From the NCBI RefSeq assembly GCF_009911695.1, contig NZ_QWKK01000006.1, forward strand, positions 1 through 59,212: DNA of 59,212 nucleotides, given 5' to 3'. How positions within the stretch are numbered: position 1 is the stretch's first letter; the number at the start of each line of letters is the position of its first letter. Both the position numbers and the translations under genes were made by a program. This document shows, in pieces, positions 26,737 through 34,688 of this stretch. Under the pieces are notes generated by a model. That model worked only from the letters and a program-made list of their open reading frames with translations, searched no databases and was not told the DNA's origin. Source of the stretch: Enterorhabdus sp. P55 (GTDB lineage Bacteria > Actinomycetota > Coriobacteriia > Coriobacteriales > Eggerthellaceae).

Positions 26737-27888
26737 ATGGAGTACCGCCCGCTGGGAACAACCGGCCTCAAAGCCAGCGTCATCGGATTCGGCGCCGAGT
26801 GGATCGAGGGGATGGACGGCGACGGGGTGCGCGCCCTGGTCGACCGCTGCGTAGGGGCCGGCGTGAACATCGTCGACTGCTGGATGAGCGACCCGGCCGT
26901 GCGCTCGGCACTCGGCGCGGCGCTCGAGCCCACGCGCGAGCGGTGGATCATCCAGGGACACATCGGCTCCACCTGGCAGGACGGCCAGTACGTGCGCACA
27001 CGCGACCTCGCCCAGGTGCGCCCCGCCTTCGAGGATCTGCTCGCGCGCCTGCGCACCGACCACGTGGAGCTGGGAATGATCCACTTCGTGGACGACCCGG
27101 CGGAGTTCCGCGCCATCATGGCCGGCGAGCACGGCTTCATAGACTACGTGCGCGAACTCAAGGCCGCGGGAAAGGTCGGGCACGTGGGGCTTTCCACTCA
27201 CAACCCCGAGGTGGCGCAGCTGGCAGCCGAATGCGGCGAGGTGGAGGTCATCCTGTTCTCGGTGAACCCCGCCTTCGACCTGATGCCGGCCTCCGACGAC
27301 CTCGACACGCTGTTCGGCGACTACTCCGACGTGACCGGCGACGGCATCGAGCCCGTGCGCGCCCGGCTCTACGCCACCTGCGAGCAACGAGGCGTGGCGA
27401 TCACCGTGATGAAGGGCTATGCGGGCGGACGGCTGCTCTCGGCCGAGACGTCGCCCTTCGGCGTGGCGCTCACGCCGGCGCAGTGCCTCCACTATGCGCT
27501 CACGCGGCCTGCCGTGGCCAGCGTGCTGGCCGGCTACAAGAGCGTCGCGCAGCTGGAGGAGGCGCTCGCCTACTGCGAGGCCAGCGCCGAGGAGCGCGAC
27601 TACGCGAGCGTGCTGGCCGGCGCACCGCAGCACGCCTGGTACGGCCAGTGCACCTACTGCGGCCACTGCGCGCCCTGTGCCGCGGGCATCAACATCGCGC
27701 TGGTCAACAAGTACGCCGACCTGGCCGCGCTCCACGACGAGGTGCCGTCCTCCGTCCAGGCCCACTACGAGGCCCTGAGCGCCACGGCCGGCTGCTGCAC
27801 CGGCTGCGGGGCCTGCGAGGCACGCTGCCCCTTCGGCGTGGCCGTCGCCGCGCGCATGGAGCAAACCGCCTCTCTGTTCGGCTGCTAG
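26737..27888 (+). CDS. Aldo/keto reductase homologue with ferredoxin domain
   Basis: A 383-residue protein: an aldo/keto-reductase TIM barrel (about residues 1-285, starting MEYRPLGTTGLKASVIGFG) and a C-terminal 4Fe-4S domain with CTYCGHCAPC and CTGCGACEARC. The catalytic tetrad seems degraded: the usual N-x-x-D-T-A-x-x-Y segment is NIVDCWMSDPAV without the Tyr, and the Lys strand reads RWIIQGHIG; the His (GMIHFVDD) remains. It may therefore have another reaction or an electron-transfer role. It is transcribed alone, divergent from tatA; AGAGGAG precedes the ATG. Confidence 0.85.
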   Translation: MEYRPLGTTGLKASVIGFGAEWIEGMDGDGVRALVDRCVGAGVNIVDCWMSDPAVRSALGAALEPTRERWIIQGHIGSTWQDGQYVRTRDLAQVRPAFEDLLARLRTDHVELGMIHFVDDPAEFRAIMAGEHGFIDYVRELKAAGKVGHVGLSTHNPEVAQLAAECGEVEVILFSVNPAFDLMPASDDLDTLFGDYSDVTGDGIEPVRARLYATCEQRGVAITVMKGYAGGRLLSAETSPFGVALTPAQCLHYALTRPAVASVLAGYKSVAQLEEALAYCEASAEERDYASVLAGAPQHAWYGQCTYCGHCAPCAAGINIALVNKYADLAALHDEVPSSVQAHYEALSATAGCCTGCGACEARCPFGVAVAARMEQTASLFGC

Positions 27889-28034
27889 CGACCGCGAACC
27901 GCGAGGCAGATGCGGGGGGGGCGGAACGCGGGGCGGCCCAGGGTGGGCGGGACGCGGGCAGATGCGGGGCGCCCGGACTCATGGCGCCCGCGACGAGGGC
28001 CCGCACTCAAGTGGCGCGAAGGAGCCAGAAGAGG

Positions 28035-28209
28035 GGCGAATCCGCGATTCCTGGCCAAAAACGCCGCGGTTTACGCGCCCGGGAGGCCGCTTTCGCCCGA
28101 GGGCGCCCAGGCGGCAGCGCGCGACCTGGGGAAACGCGGGCAGCCGGCGCGCCGCGGCCCCGCGCGCGGCGTAAACCGCGGCGTTTTTGGCCAGAAACCC
28201 GGATCCGCC
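28035..28209. repeat. Palindromic intergenic element, copy A1
   Basis: The left arm (28035-28076) and right arm (28169-28209) pair over GCGTAAACCGCGGCGTTTTT and GGCCAG, with a further imperfect GGATCCGCC-type end. The loop of 92 nt holds the core GCGACCTGGGGAAACGC (28121-28136) and GC-rich sub-hairpins. It is nearly identical to A2 (28.6 kb) and A3 (38.5 kb). It lies in the 1044-base gap between two convergent genes; I see no gene in that gap (27889-28932). Confidence 0.85.
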
Positions 28210-28640
28210 CGCCGGACGGGCGAGCCCGGGCGCGGGCGGGGACGCGAACGGGGGTGCGGGACGGGCGAGCCCGAGCGCGGACAGGGTCGCAAGCGGGGGG
28301 CGCCCGGGCGCGGGGGCCGCAAACGGGGGACGCCCGCGCGACAGCCCCGCACCCCATCAGGCGAACCCGCACCGGGACGCCCCACGGGAAGGGCCCGGCA
28401 CGGAATACGAGGGGGGGGGGCGCCCCAGGCACACGGGGAGCCGCAAGCGGGGGACGCCCGCGCGGCACCGGCGCTCGCCCGCATCCCGCTGGCGCCCGCC
28501 CGCGAGGCAGGCGCCAGCCTGTCGCGCGCCTCTCCGCCGGCCGCCTCATGCAAGCCACCCCTCCCTGTCACCCGCCCCCCCCATCGTCCGCCGGGCGGAC
28601 GCGGGGGGGTTGGACGCGGAACTTCCCTGACACGGAACAC
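28210..28640. other. Extremely GC-rich spacer between copies A1 and A2
   Basis: No supportable gene. The stretch has runs of seven to nine G or C and short direct repeats such as GCAAGCGGGGGACGCCCGCG (28444-28463) and a close copy near 28322-28341. Similar sequence flanks A3, so the duplicated unit is larger than the palindrome itself. Confidence 0.5.
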
Positions 28641-28812
28641 GGAATCCGCGATTCCTGGCCAATTTCGCCACGGTCTACGCGCCCGGGAGGCCGCTTTCGC
28701 CCGAGGGCGCCCCGGCGGCAGCGCGCGACCTGGGGAAACGCGGGCAGCCGGCGCGCCGCGGCCCCGCGCGCGGCGTAAACCGCGGCGTTTTTGGCCAGAA
28801 ATCCGGATCCGC
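28641..28812. repeat. Palindromic intergenic element, copy A2
   Basis: Arms 28641-28680 and 28773-28812, loop 92 nt, core GCGACCTGGGGAAACGC across 28725-28741. It is nearly identical to A1 through the loop and right arm. The left arm has drifted (AATTTCGCCACGGTCTACGC), weakening pairing with the right arm. Confidence 0.85.
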
Positions 28813-28932
28813 CCGCCGGGCGGGGTCGCGAACGGGGGGGCGCCTGGGCGCGGGACACGGGGCGCCCCGGCGCGAATTGCCCGCAGGAGAGCGGAAGGGG
28901 TGTACACCCGCGCCCGTCGGAGGCAAAGCGGA

Positions 28933-30765
28933 CTAGGCCAGGTCGATCTCGGAATCCATCAGATCGAGCAGCTCCTGGCGAGAGTGAATGTCCGCCTTCA
29001 CGTAGATGTGGCGAATGTGCGACTTGGCCGTGTTGAACGAGATGGACAGATCCTGCGCGATGTAGTCGATGGACCGCCCCCGCGCCAGCAAGTACAGCAC
29101 GTCCCGCTCCCGCGGGGAGAGCCCGTAGCGCGCAGCCAAACTGTCGCAGCGCGCGGCATGGAGGCGCCAGACGGCCTCGGCCGCGTCCAGCGCTTCCGAC
29201 GCGCCCGCCCCGAAAGCGCCCCCTCCCCGCCCATCGGCAGCCACGCTCCCGTCGGCGGCCGGGCCGTCGCCGAGCGCGGCGCTCCCAGGCGCATCTCCCC
29301 CGGAAACGTCCTCCCGCACGTCCGGCTCATCCCGGGCGCCCGCAGGCGCCCCCTCGATCCCGTCCGCGCCCGAGCCGCCGCGCTCCCCACCGCCCCCGAC
29401 GCCCCGGCCAGTCGGCGCGCGCAGCGCGGCGCCGATGACCCGGTCGTTAAGCACGAGCATGGACACCACCAGCAACGCGAACACCATGGACACCGACACC
29501 ATGCTGAGCGAGAAGACGCTCTCATCAGGCAGAGCCAAAAGACGCGACCCCAGGAACCACCCCACCGTAGTACCGAGCGCCGACGCGCCGCGCCCCAGCC
29601 CGAACACCCGCAAGGCGGGCAGGCTCGACTGGTAGGCGACATAGGCAAGCAGACACCAGATGACCAGGACGAAGCAGTTGTAGGCAATACCCACGAAATA
29701 GTTATTGAAGGCACCGTCCTGGTCGAGCAGCGGCGTCACCAGGATGCCGGCAGCCAGGAGAAGAATGGCCGGGTAGTACAGACAGCTGATGTCGAAGGAG
29801 CGACCTAGCAGCCCCACGATGAGGAACACGGCGCCAGCGAACACGGCACTGCCGAACACGATGAGCGACCCCTGCTCATCCAAGGTGGATGCCGGATCGC
29901 TCATGATGGAGAAGCCCCGAGCCACGCCCACCACCACGGAAAAGACGACTACCGCCGCCACCAGGCGCACGAAGAACCGCCCGACGCGAGGAGCGGACGC
30001 CCCCGGATCCTCCGGCCGCGACCCGCCCTCCGAGAGCTCGGCGCCAGTCATGGTGGTGAGCGCCGCGACCACCGGCAGGCACGCCGTGAACCCCAGGCCC
30101 AGCGGCTCGGGCAGCCCCACGGCCACGAAGTAGATGAGGCAGGCGAACACGAACGAGGCGGTGCTGTACATGACCACCTCACGCGGCGGCATCTTAGCGT
30201 ACACGAGGCCGAAGCGCAGCACGATAAGCGAGGTGCCCACGCCCGTGAGGGCGCTCATCGCATAGAGCGGCGCGTTGTCCGCCGCACCCCCTGCGGAGGT
30301 GAGGTAGGTCCCCGCCGTGGCCACCGAGGCCAAAAGCGAGAAGGCGAGCACGATCCCCTTGCTCTCCACCAGCCGCCTGACGCGGCTCACAGCACACGAG
30401 AGCACGAGGAGCATCGTCGCCAGGGCCAAGGTCGACGCCAGGTAGGTGGCGAACACCGTGTCAGCCGCCTGCGCCTTGGGAGCGTCGCCGACCATGAGCA
30501 CGCTCGAGTTGTAGGACACCCAGATCCACGCGTAGTAGATGCCAAAGCCCACCAGCTTGAGCGAGGGCCACTGCTGGTCGATGTCGATGCCGAGCCGTGT
30601 GGGAGACAGCACGCCGCCCGCCGTCACATCATCGTGGGAGCGGGCAGGAGGATCCTTCGGCGCACCGGTGACGGCGCTGTAGATACGCTGTACTATCTGG
30701 GGCATGGCAGCGGTCCTCACCTGATCGGTCGTCGCCTCGTTCAGCTCCCATTGTACTTCCTCCAT
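28933..30765 (-). CDS. LuxR-type regulator with 12-TM sensor domain
   Basis: A 610-residue protein. Residues about 65-450 contain some 12 hydrophobic segments, an MFS-like membrane domain. A low-complexity Gly/Ala/Asp linker (about 455-540) leads to a C-terminal LuxR helix-turn-helix (LSPRERDVLYLLARGRSIDY, then SFNTAKSHIRHIYVKADIHS). This architecture is very common in Eggerthellaceae. It probably senses a small molecule or membrane state and controls transcription from the membrane. It starts 14 nt after the NapH-like gene, so it is the last gene of the DMSO-reductase-type operon and likely its regulator. Confidence 0.92.
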   Translation of the reverse strand: MEEVQWELNEATTDQVRTAAMPQIVQRIYSAVTGAPKDPPARSHDDVTAGGVLSPTRLGIDIDQQWPSLKLVGFGIYYAWIWVSYNSSVLMVGDAPKAQAADTVFATYLASTLALATMLLVLSCAVSRVRRLVESKGIVLAFSLLASVATAGTYLTSAGGAADNAPLYAMSALTGVGTSLIVLRFGLVYAKMPPREVVMYSTASFVFACLIYFVAVGLPEPLGLGFTACLPVVAALTTMTGAELSEGGSRPEDPGASAPRVGRFFVRLVAAVVVFSVVVGVARGFSIMSDPASTLDEQGSLIVFGSAVFAGAVFLIVGLLGRSFDISCLYYPAILLLAAGILVTPLLDQDGAFNNYFVGIAYNCFVLVIWCLLAYVAYQSSLPALRVFGLGRGASALGTTVGWFLGSRLLALPDESVFSLSMVSVSMVFALLVVSMLVLNDRVIGAALRAPTGRGVGGGGERGGSGADGIEGAPAGARDEPDVREDVSGGDAPGSAALGDGPAADGSVAADGRGGGAFGAGASEALDAAEAVWRLHAARCDSLAARYGLSPRERDVLYLLARGRSIDYIAQDLSISFNTAKSHIRHIYVKADIHSRQELLDLMDSEIDLA

Positions 30766-30779
30766 ACGTCCCTTCCCCC

Positions 30780-31826
30780 CTACAAGCGCCCTCTTCCCCC
30801 CGCGCCCTCCATGACGTCCTCGTCATCGGAGCAGGAGCCCGACTGCCGCCCGGCGCGCTCGGCGACGGCAACGCGCTCCCCGCCCTGCTGGCGCACGCCG
30901 CGGGGCAGCAGCGGGAACGTGATGGCGTGCACCGGGCACGCCTGCCCGCATTCCCCGCACTTCGTACACTCGTTGAGCGGCGCGGAGTCTTCGGGATGAT
31001 GCAGGTCGATGCCCTCCGGGCAGGCCGCGGCGCACCGGCCGCAGCCGCTCGCGCCGTTGCAGGCCACGCATGCGCCCGCGTCCACGGATGGCCGGAACGT
31101 GCGGTTCAGGCGCGACGCGAGCGACAGGAGCGCCCCCAGGGGGCAGAAGCGATGGCACCACTTGCGCAGCACCAGCACCTCCACCACCAGGATGAGGGGA
31201 AACACCACCAGGGAAAGCGTCGTCTCGTTGAACTGGAGCAGGCGCCACAGCCCGATGAACGTGGCGATGGAAAGCCCCACAGGGCAGACCAGGCAGAACA
31301 CGGGGAACCCGAAGGCCGCCGTGGTGAGCACGGTGGCGCCGAGCACCCAGTTGCGCGAGTCGCCCACGCCACCCCGGTCGGCGGGCGCCACGTCGAGCGC
31401 AGCCGCCGGATCGGCGCCACGCGCCACGGCGGGCGCGCCGGACGCGCTGGCCGCGGGAGCGGAATCGCCAGCCGCAGCCGCGAGGGCGTCGGACGCGGAA
31501 TCGCCAGCCGCAGACGCGCCGTCCGTCGAGCGCCGGCGGCCGAAGACGCGCTGGATCAGCGGCACCGGGCAGGCCCAGGCGCAGAACGCCCGGCCGACGA
31601 GCACCGTGATCAGGAGCGCGATGCCGAGCCCCAGGAGCAGCGGCGGCACCACCGTCTTAGAGGCGATGGCGGCCTCGACCGCTCCCAGCGGGCAGAGCGC
31701 CGCCACGTCGGGCAGGCCCCAGGCAGACGGCGTGCCCGTTCCGGTGTGCAGGGCCAGGCCAACGCCCACCAGCCCCAAGACCCCGCATGCCGCGAGCGTC
31801 CGGGCCGTCGACATCCTCATCTTCAC
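30780..31826 (-). CDS. NapH-like membrane ferredoxin
   Basis: A 348-residue membrane protein with about four TM segments and Fe-S motifs. Two cytoplasmic CX3CP motifs follow membrane helices (CAWACPVP and CHRFCPLG), as in NapH/CcoG-type quinol oxidases. Near the C-terminus are CVACNGASGCGRCAAACP and CTKCGECGQACP, two [4Fe-4S] sites. An Ala/Asp-rich loop (about residues 100-155) is an insertion. It should take electrons from menaquinol or pass them across the membrane. It overlaps the NapG-like gene by 4 nt and belongs to the operon that starts at 38.2 kb. Confidence 0.88.
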   Translation of the reverse strand: MKMRMSTARTLAACGVLGLVGVGLALHTGTGTPSAWGLPDVAALCPLGAVEAAIASKTVVPPLLLGLGIALLITVLVGRAFCAWACPVPLIQRVFGRRRSTDGASAAGDSASDALAAAAGDSAPAASASGAPAVARGADPAAALDVAPADRGGVGDSRNWVLGATVLTTAAFGFPVFCLVCPVGLSIATFIGLWRLLQFNETTLSLVVFPLILVVEVLVLRKWCHRFCPLGALLSLASRLNRTFRPSVDAGACVACNGASGCGRCAAACPEGIDLHHPEDSAPLNECTKCGECGQACPVHAITFPLLPRGVRQQGGERVAVAERAGRQSGSCSDDEDVMEGAGGRGRL

Positions 31827-32446
31827 CGAACTCCCTCCCCTACGCCTGATGCGGCCTCAGGCGCCGCCGCGTCCAGCGGCTCCACCTTGATGCCACGGCG
31901 CGTGCCGCCGGCAAAGGCGCCGTAGACCAGGGCCGTGCACTCCAGCTCGCAACGCCCACAGCCGTTGCAGGCCGTCGCGTCCACCACCGGATGTCCGCCC
32001 GCGTTGAAGGAGAGCGCGCCGAAGCCGCAGGAATCCTGGCAGCTCGTGCACGTCTGAAGGTACGACAGGCAGCGATCGGGCTGAACCACGGCCACGCCCA
32101 GCTTGTCCACGGCGGGGTCGAAGGCCCCGAGCGCGCCGGTGGGACACGCCGCCTGGCACTTCCCGCAGAAGTCGCACCAGCCGCGATGGAAGTCCATCAC
32201 CGGCGTACGCGCGCGGAGAAGGCCGTCCTCGACCTGCGCCAGGCCCACGGCCCCGGTAGGACACGCGCTGCGGCACCGGTCGCACTTGAGGCACGCGCCG
32301 AGGAGCGCGGCCTCGTCCTGCCCGCCGGGAGGGCGCAGCAGGTCTCCCTGGCCGGCGAAGGCCACCCCGACGCCGCCCACGCCCGCGCAGGCGGCCGTGG
32401 CGGCGCACAGGCCGAGAAACGCCCGGCGGGTAAGCGCAGCGCCCAT
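31823..32446 (-). CDS. NapG-like Tat-exported ferredoxin
   Basis: A 207-residue protein with a Tat signal (LTRRAFLGLCAATAACAG, residues 5-22) and four cysteine groups: CLKCDRCRSACP, CDFCGKCQAACP, CTSCQDSCGF and CNGCGRCELEC, for up to four [4Fe-4S] clusters, as in NapG/MauM. It should act on the outer face of the membrane, linking the NapH-like protein to a reductase. ATG 32446 follows the TorD-like stop by 2 nt. It lies in the middle of the respiratory operon. Confidence 0.9.
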   Translation of the reverse strand: MGAALTRRAFLGLCAATAACAGVGGVGVAFAGQGDLLRPPGGQDEAALLGACLKCDRCRSACPTGAVGLAQVEDGLLRARTPVMDFHRGWCDFCGKCQAACPTGALGAFDPAVDKLGVAVVQPDRCLSYLQTCTSCQDSCGFGALSFNAGGHPVVDATACNGCGRCELECTALVYGAFAGGTRRGIKVEPLDAAAPEAASGVGEGVR

Positions 32447-32448
32447 GG

Positions 32449-33207
32449 CTAGGCGTCCGCCTCGGCCGTGTCCGCCTCGGCGGCGCGCCAGGGCGGCAGC
32501 ACCTCGTCCACCGCCTCGCCCAGCCCCAGCGCCTGGGCCTGCTCGGCGACGAAGGCTTCCTCGGCAGCCAGGTATCCCCTGGTCACGAGCGCCACGCCGC
32601 GGTAGAACGCCGTCTGGGCGTGCTCCTCTACCGCATCGCACAGCGCCGGCAGCCAGTTGGCCTGGTGGTACGTGAAGAAGCTGCGCTGGAGGTCGGCCAG
32701 CTCGGCGGCGCGAGCCGCCTCCCCCGCCTCCAGCGCCTCGGCCATGCGCTCGGCCAGCAGGGCGGCAAACTGAAGTTCGAAGCCCAGGTGATCCTCGGGC
32801 GTCGTGTTGTCAGCCGGCAGCTCAAGCCCCTCGGCCCGGTAGTAGGCCAGGGCGCCGTCGCGCGCGTCCTGCATGAGGATGCGCTCCTCGCTCGTGAACA
32901 CCGACTCGTAGGGCGGCGCCATGATCTTGTCATAGGTGCCGGCGCCAAGAAACACGTGGGCGTAGTCCACGGCCAGGGCCTGCGGCGTCGCGCGATCGCG
33001 GTGCCGCAGGTACTCGCGGATGATGCCAAGGCCGCGGGCCACGTCCGACCCGTCGTCCTCGACGGCCACCCCGGCCAGGGCCTCCACCTGATCGGCGGTG
33101 AGCTCGTAGAGGTAGAGGCTGGCCAGGAAGCGGTCGAACTCGGCGCGGGAGGCGTTGGCCTGCCGCAGGTCGGCGGCCAGCTCGGAGTCGATGATGGCGT
33201 CTCGCAT
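32449..33207 (-). CDS. TorD/DmsD-family chaperone
   Basis: A 252-residue all-helical protein of the Tat-substrate chaperone family. The conserved core is VDYAHVFLGAG, APPYESVFTSEE and PEDHLGFELQFAALLAERM (the E/D-x-x-x-E-L-x-F signature). It should bind the Tat signal of the DmsA-like subunit and hold it until the Mo cofactor is inserted. GAAGGAGC supports ATG 33207. It is fifth in the operon, between the NrfD-like and NapG-like genes. Confidence 0.92.
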   Translation of the reverse strand: MRDAIIDSELAADLRQANASRAEFDRFLASLYLYELTADQVEALAGVAVEDDGSDVARGLGIIREYLRHRDRATPQALAVDYAHVFLGAGTYDKIMAPPYESVFTSEERILMQDARDGALAYYRAEGLELPADNTTPEDHLGFELQFAALLAERMAEALEAGEAARAAELADLQRSFFTYHQANWLPALCDAVEEHAQTAFYRGVALVTRGYLAAEEAFVAEQAQALGLGEAVDEVLPPWRAAEADTAEADA

Positions 33208-33226
33208 GGTTGCTCCTTCGGGATTG

Positions 33227-34039
33227 CTAGATGGTCGCGCCAAACAGGCTCATGAGGGCAACGCTCGCCAGCCACATGAGCACGCGGAAGGCGACCGAGC
33301 CGATGAGGGCGCCCGCCGCGGCCACCACAGCCAGCTGCAGGGCGTTCTCCGGCTTCTTCATGCCCACGAATCCGCAGGCGGCCGGCACGACCCCGCCGCA
33401 CAGGACGACCCCGACCCAGAAGGTGAGGGCCTCAGCGCCCAGGGCAGCGCCGGAGACGAGCCCGAAGGCGAGGGACAGCACCAGGGCGGCCGCGCCGCCG
33501 GCGACGGTCTCCTGCGCCGCGAAGGCGAGGGCCGGGGACTCCTCCTTCAGCGCCGCGCACAGGACGTACCACAGCGCCGTGCCGGTGGCGGCGGCGGTGC
33601 CCAGGTAGCCCAGGGGCAGCGTGACGGTGTTCCACGCCAGCTGGGAGGCCATCATGTAGGACGAGCCGCAGGAGTAGCTGAACACGACGGCCATGACCAC
33701 CGCAGCCACGCCAAGCGCCTTGCGGGCCGCCTCCGACCCCTCGCGCTTGACGAGGGCGAGAAGCACCACGGCGACGATCACGTCGATGCCGAGGAGCAGG
33801 GCCTCCAGGAAGATGCCCGGGGCCGGATGCGCCAGCACCGCCATGATGCGGTCGACGTGGGTCAGGTGCGTGGCCGAGGCCAGGCCGCCCGCCACGATGA
33901 GCACGATGGCCACCACGATGGCGGGGACGGACGCCTTCTTGGTCAGCCCGCGGAAGGCGTCAAGCCCCGCGCAGGCGAGCAGCCACGCGCCCGCGCCCGA
34001 CAGGCAGGTGAAAAGAACCAGCGACCATTGGATCTCCAC
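33227..34039 (-). CDS. DmsC/NrfD-like membrane anchor
   Basis: A 270-residue integral membrane protein with about eight hydrophobic segments, matching the DmsC type of anchor subunit (EIQWSLVLFTCLSGAGAWLL at the N-terminus, ATHLTHVDRI after the second helix). It anchors the catalytic dimer and oxidises menaquinol. GTG 34039 is the likely start, with AGAGGAG upstream; no suitable ATG exists. It is the third structural subunit of the DmsABC-like complex. Confidence 0.88.
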   Translation of the reverse strand: MEIQWSLVLFTCLSGAGAWLLACAGLDAFRGLTKKASVPAIVVAIVLIVAGGLASATHLTHVDRIMAVLAHPAPGIFLEALLLGIDVIVAVVLLALVKREGSEAARKALGVAAVVMAVVFSYSCGSSYMMASQLAWNTVTLPLGYLGTAAATGTALWYVLCAALKEESPALAFAAQETVAGGAAALVLSLAFGLVSGAALGAEALTFWVGVVLCGGVVPAACGFVGMKKPENALQLAVVAAAGALIGSVAFRVLMWLASVALMSLFGATI

Positions 34040-34055
34040 GTTGGTCTCCTCTCTT

Positions 34056-34688
34056 CTAGTCCTCGACCGGGTAGGCCGCCGTCTGGTGGCCGCCACGCGG
34101 CTCGACGCGGTCGTACCACGTGCCGATCTTCTCGGTCATGATGTAGCGGGTGGCAGGCTTGTTGCCCGCGTCGCGCAGGACGTGGATGTCCTTCTCGTCG
34201 TACTTCGCCAGCTCCTTGGACACCTCCGAGTTCGGATCGTCCAGGTCGCCGTAGAAGCGGGCGCCAGCCGCGCAGCTCTTCACGCAGGCGGGCTGCTTGC
34301 CCTGGGAGGTGAGATGGCCGCACAGGGTGCACTTCTCCACGCAGCCCTCGGCCTCGTTCCAGGAGCGCACGCCGTAGGGGCAGGCCATCATGCAGTACTT
34401 GCAGCCGATGCACTGCTCCTTGTTCACCAGCACCACGTTGTCCTTGTCGCGGTAGCTCGCGCCGGTGGGGCACACCGACACGCAGGGGGCGTCCTCGCAC
34501 TGCTGGCACATGGTCGGCAGCGCGTAGCGGGTCATGTCGGGGTACTCCCCCACCGGCCCCACGGTGAACACCTTGGACCAGCGCTGGCCCAGGGCCACGT
34601 CGTTCTCCATCTTGCAGGCGACCTCGCAGCCGAAGCAGCCGGTGCAGCGGTCGAGGTTCACCACAATGCAGTTATGCGCCATATTCAT
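34056..34688 (-). CDS. DmsB-like four-cluster ferredoxin
   Basis: A 210-residue electron-transfer subunit with four [4Fe-4S] motifs in the DmsB order: CTGCFGCEVAC, CQQCEDAPCVSVCP, CIGCKYCMMACPYGV and CTLCGHL...ACVKSC. ATG 34688 is favoured by GAGGA five bases upstream; ATG 34682 (MAHNC) is possible. Either start overlaps the end of the DmsA-like gene, so they are translationally coupled. It carries electrons from the DmsC-like anchor to the Mo subunit. Confidence 0.92.
   Translation of the reverse strand: MNMAHNCIVVNLDRCTGCFGCEVACKMENDVALGQRWSKVFTVGPVGEYPDMTRYALPTMCQQCEDAPCVSVCPTGASYRDKDNVVLVNKEQCIGCKYCMMACPYGVRSWNEAEGCVEKCTLCGHLTSQGKQPACVKSCAAGARFYGDLDDPNSEVSKELAKYDEKDIHVLRDAGNKPATRYIMTEKIGTWYDRVEPRGGHQTAAYPVED

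Noticed and set aside
28035-28812. CRISPR array or transposon ends in the 28-kb repeats
   Set aside because: Only two copies 606 bp apart, no spacer periodicity, no cas genes, and no transposase or obvious target duplication.
27910-29808. 632-residue plus-strand frame across the 28-kb gap
   Set aside because: Runs through the palindromic elements and into the antisense of the LuxR gene; Arg/Pro/Gly-rich nonsense, explained by lack of stops in GC-rich DNA.
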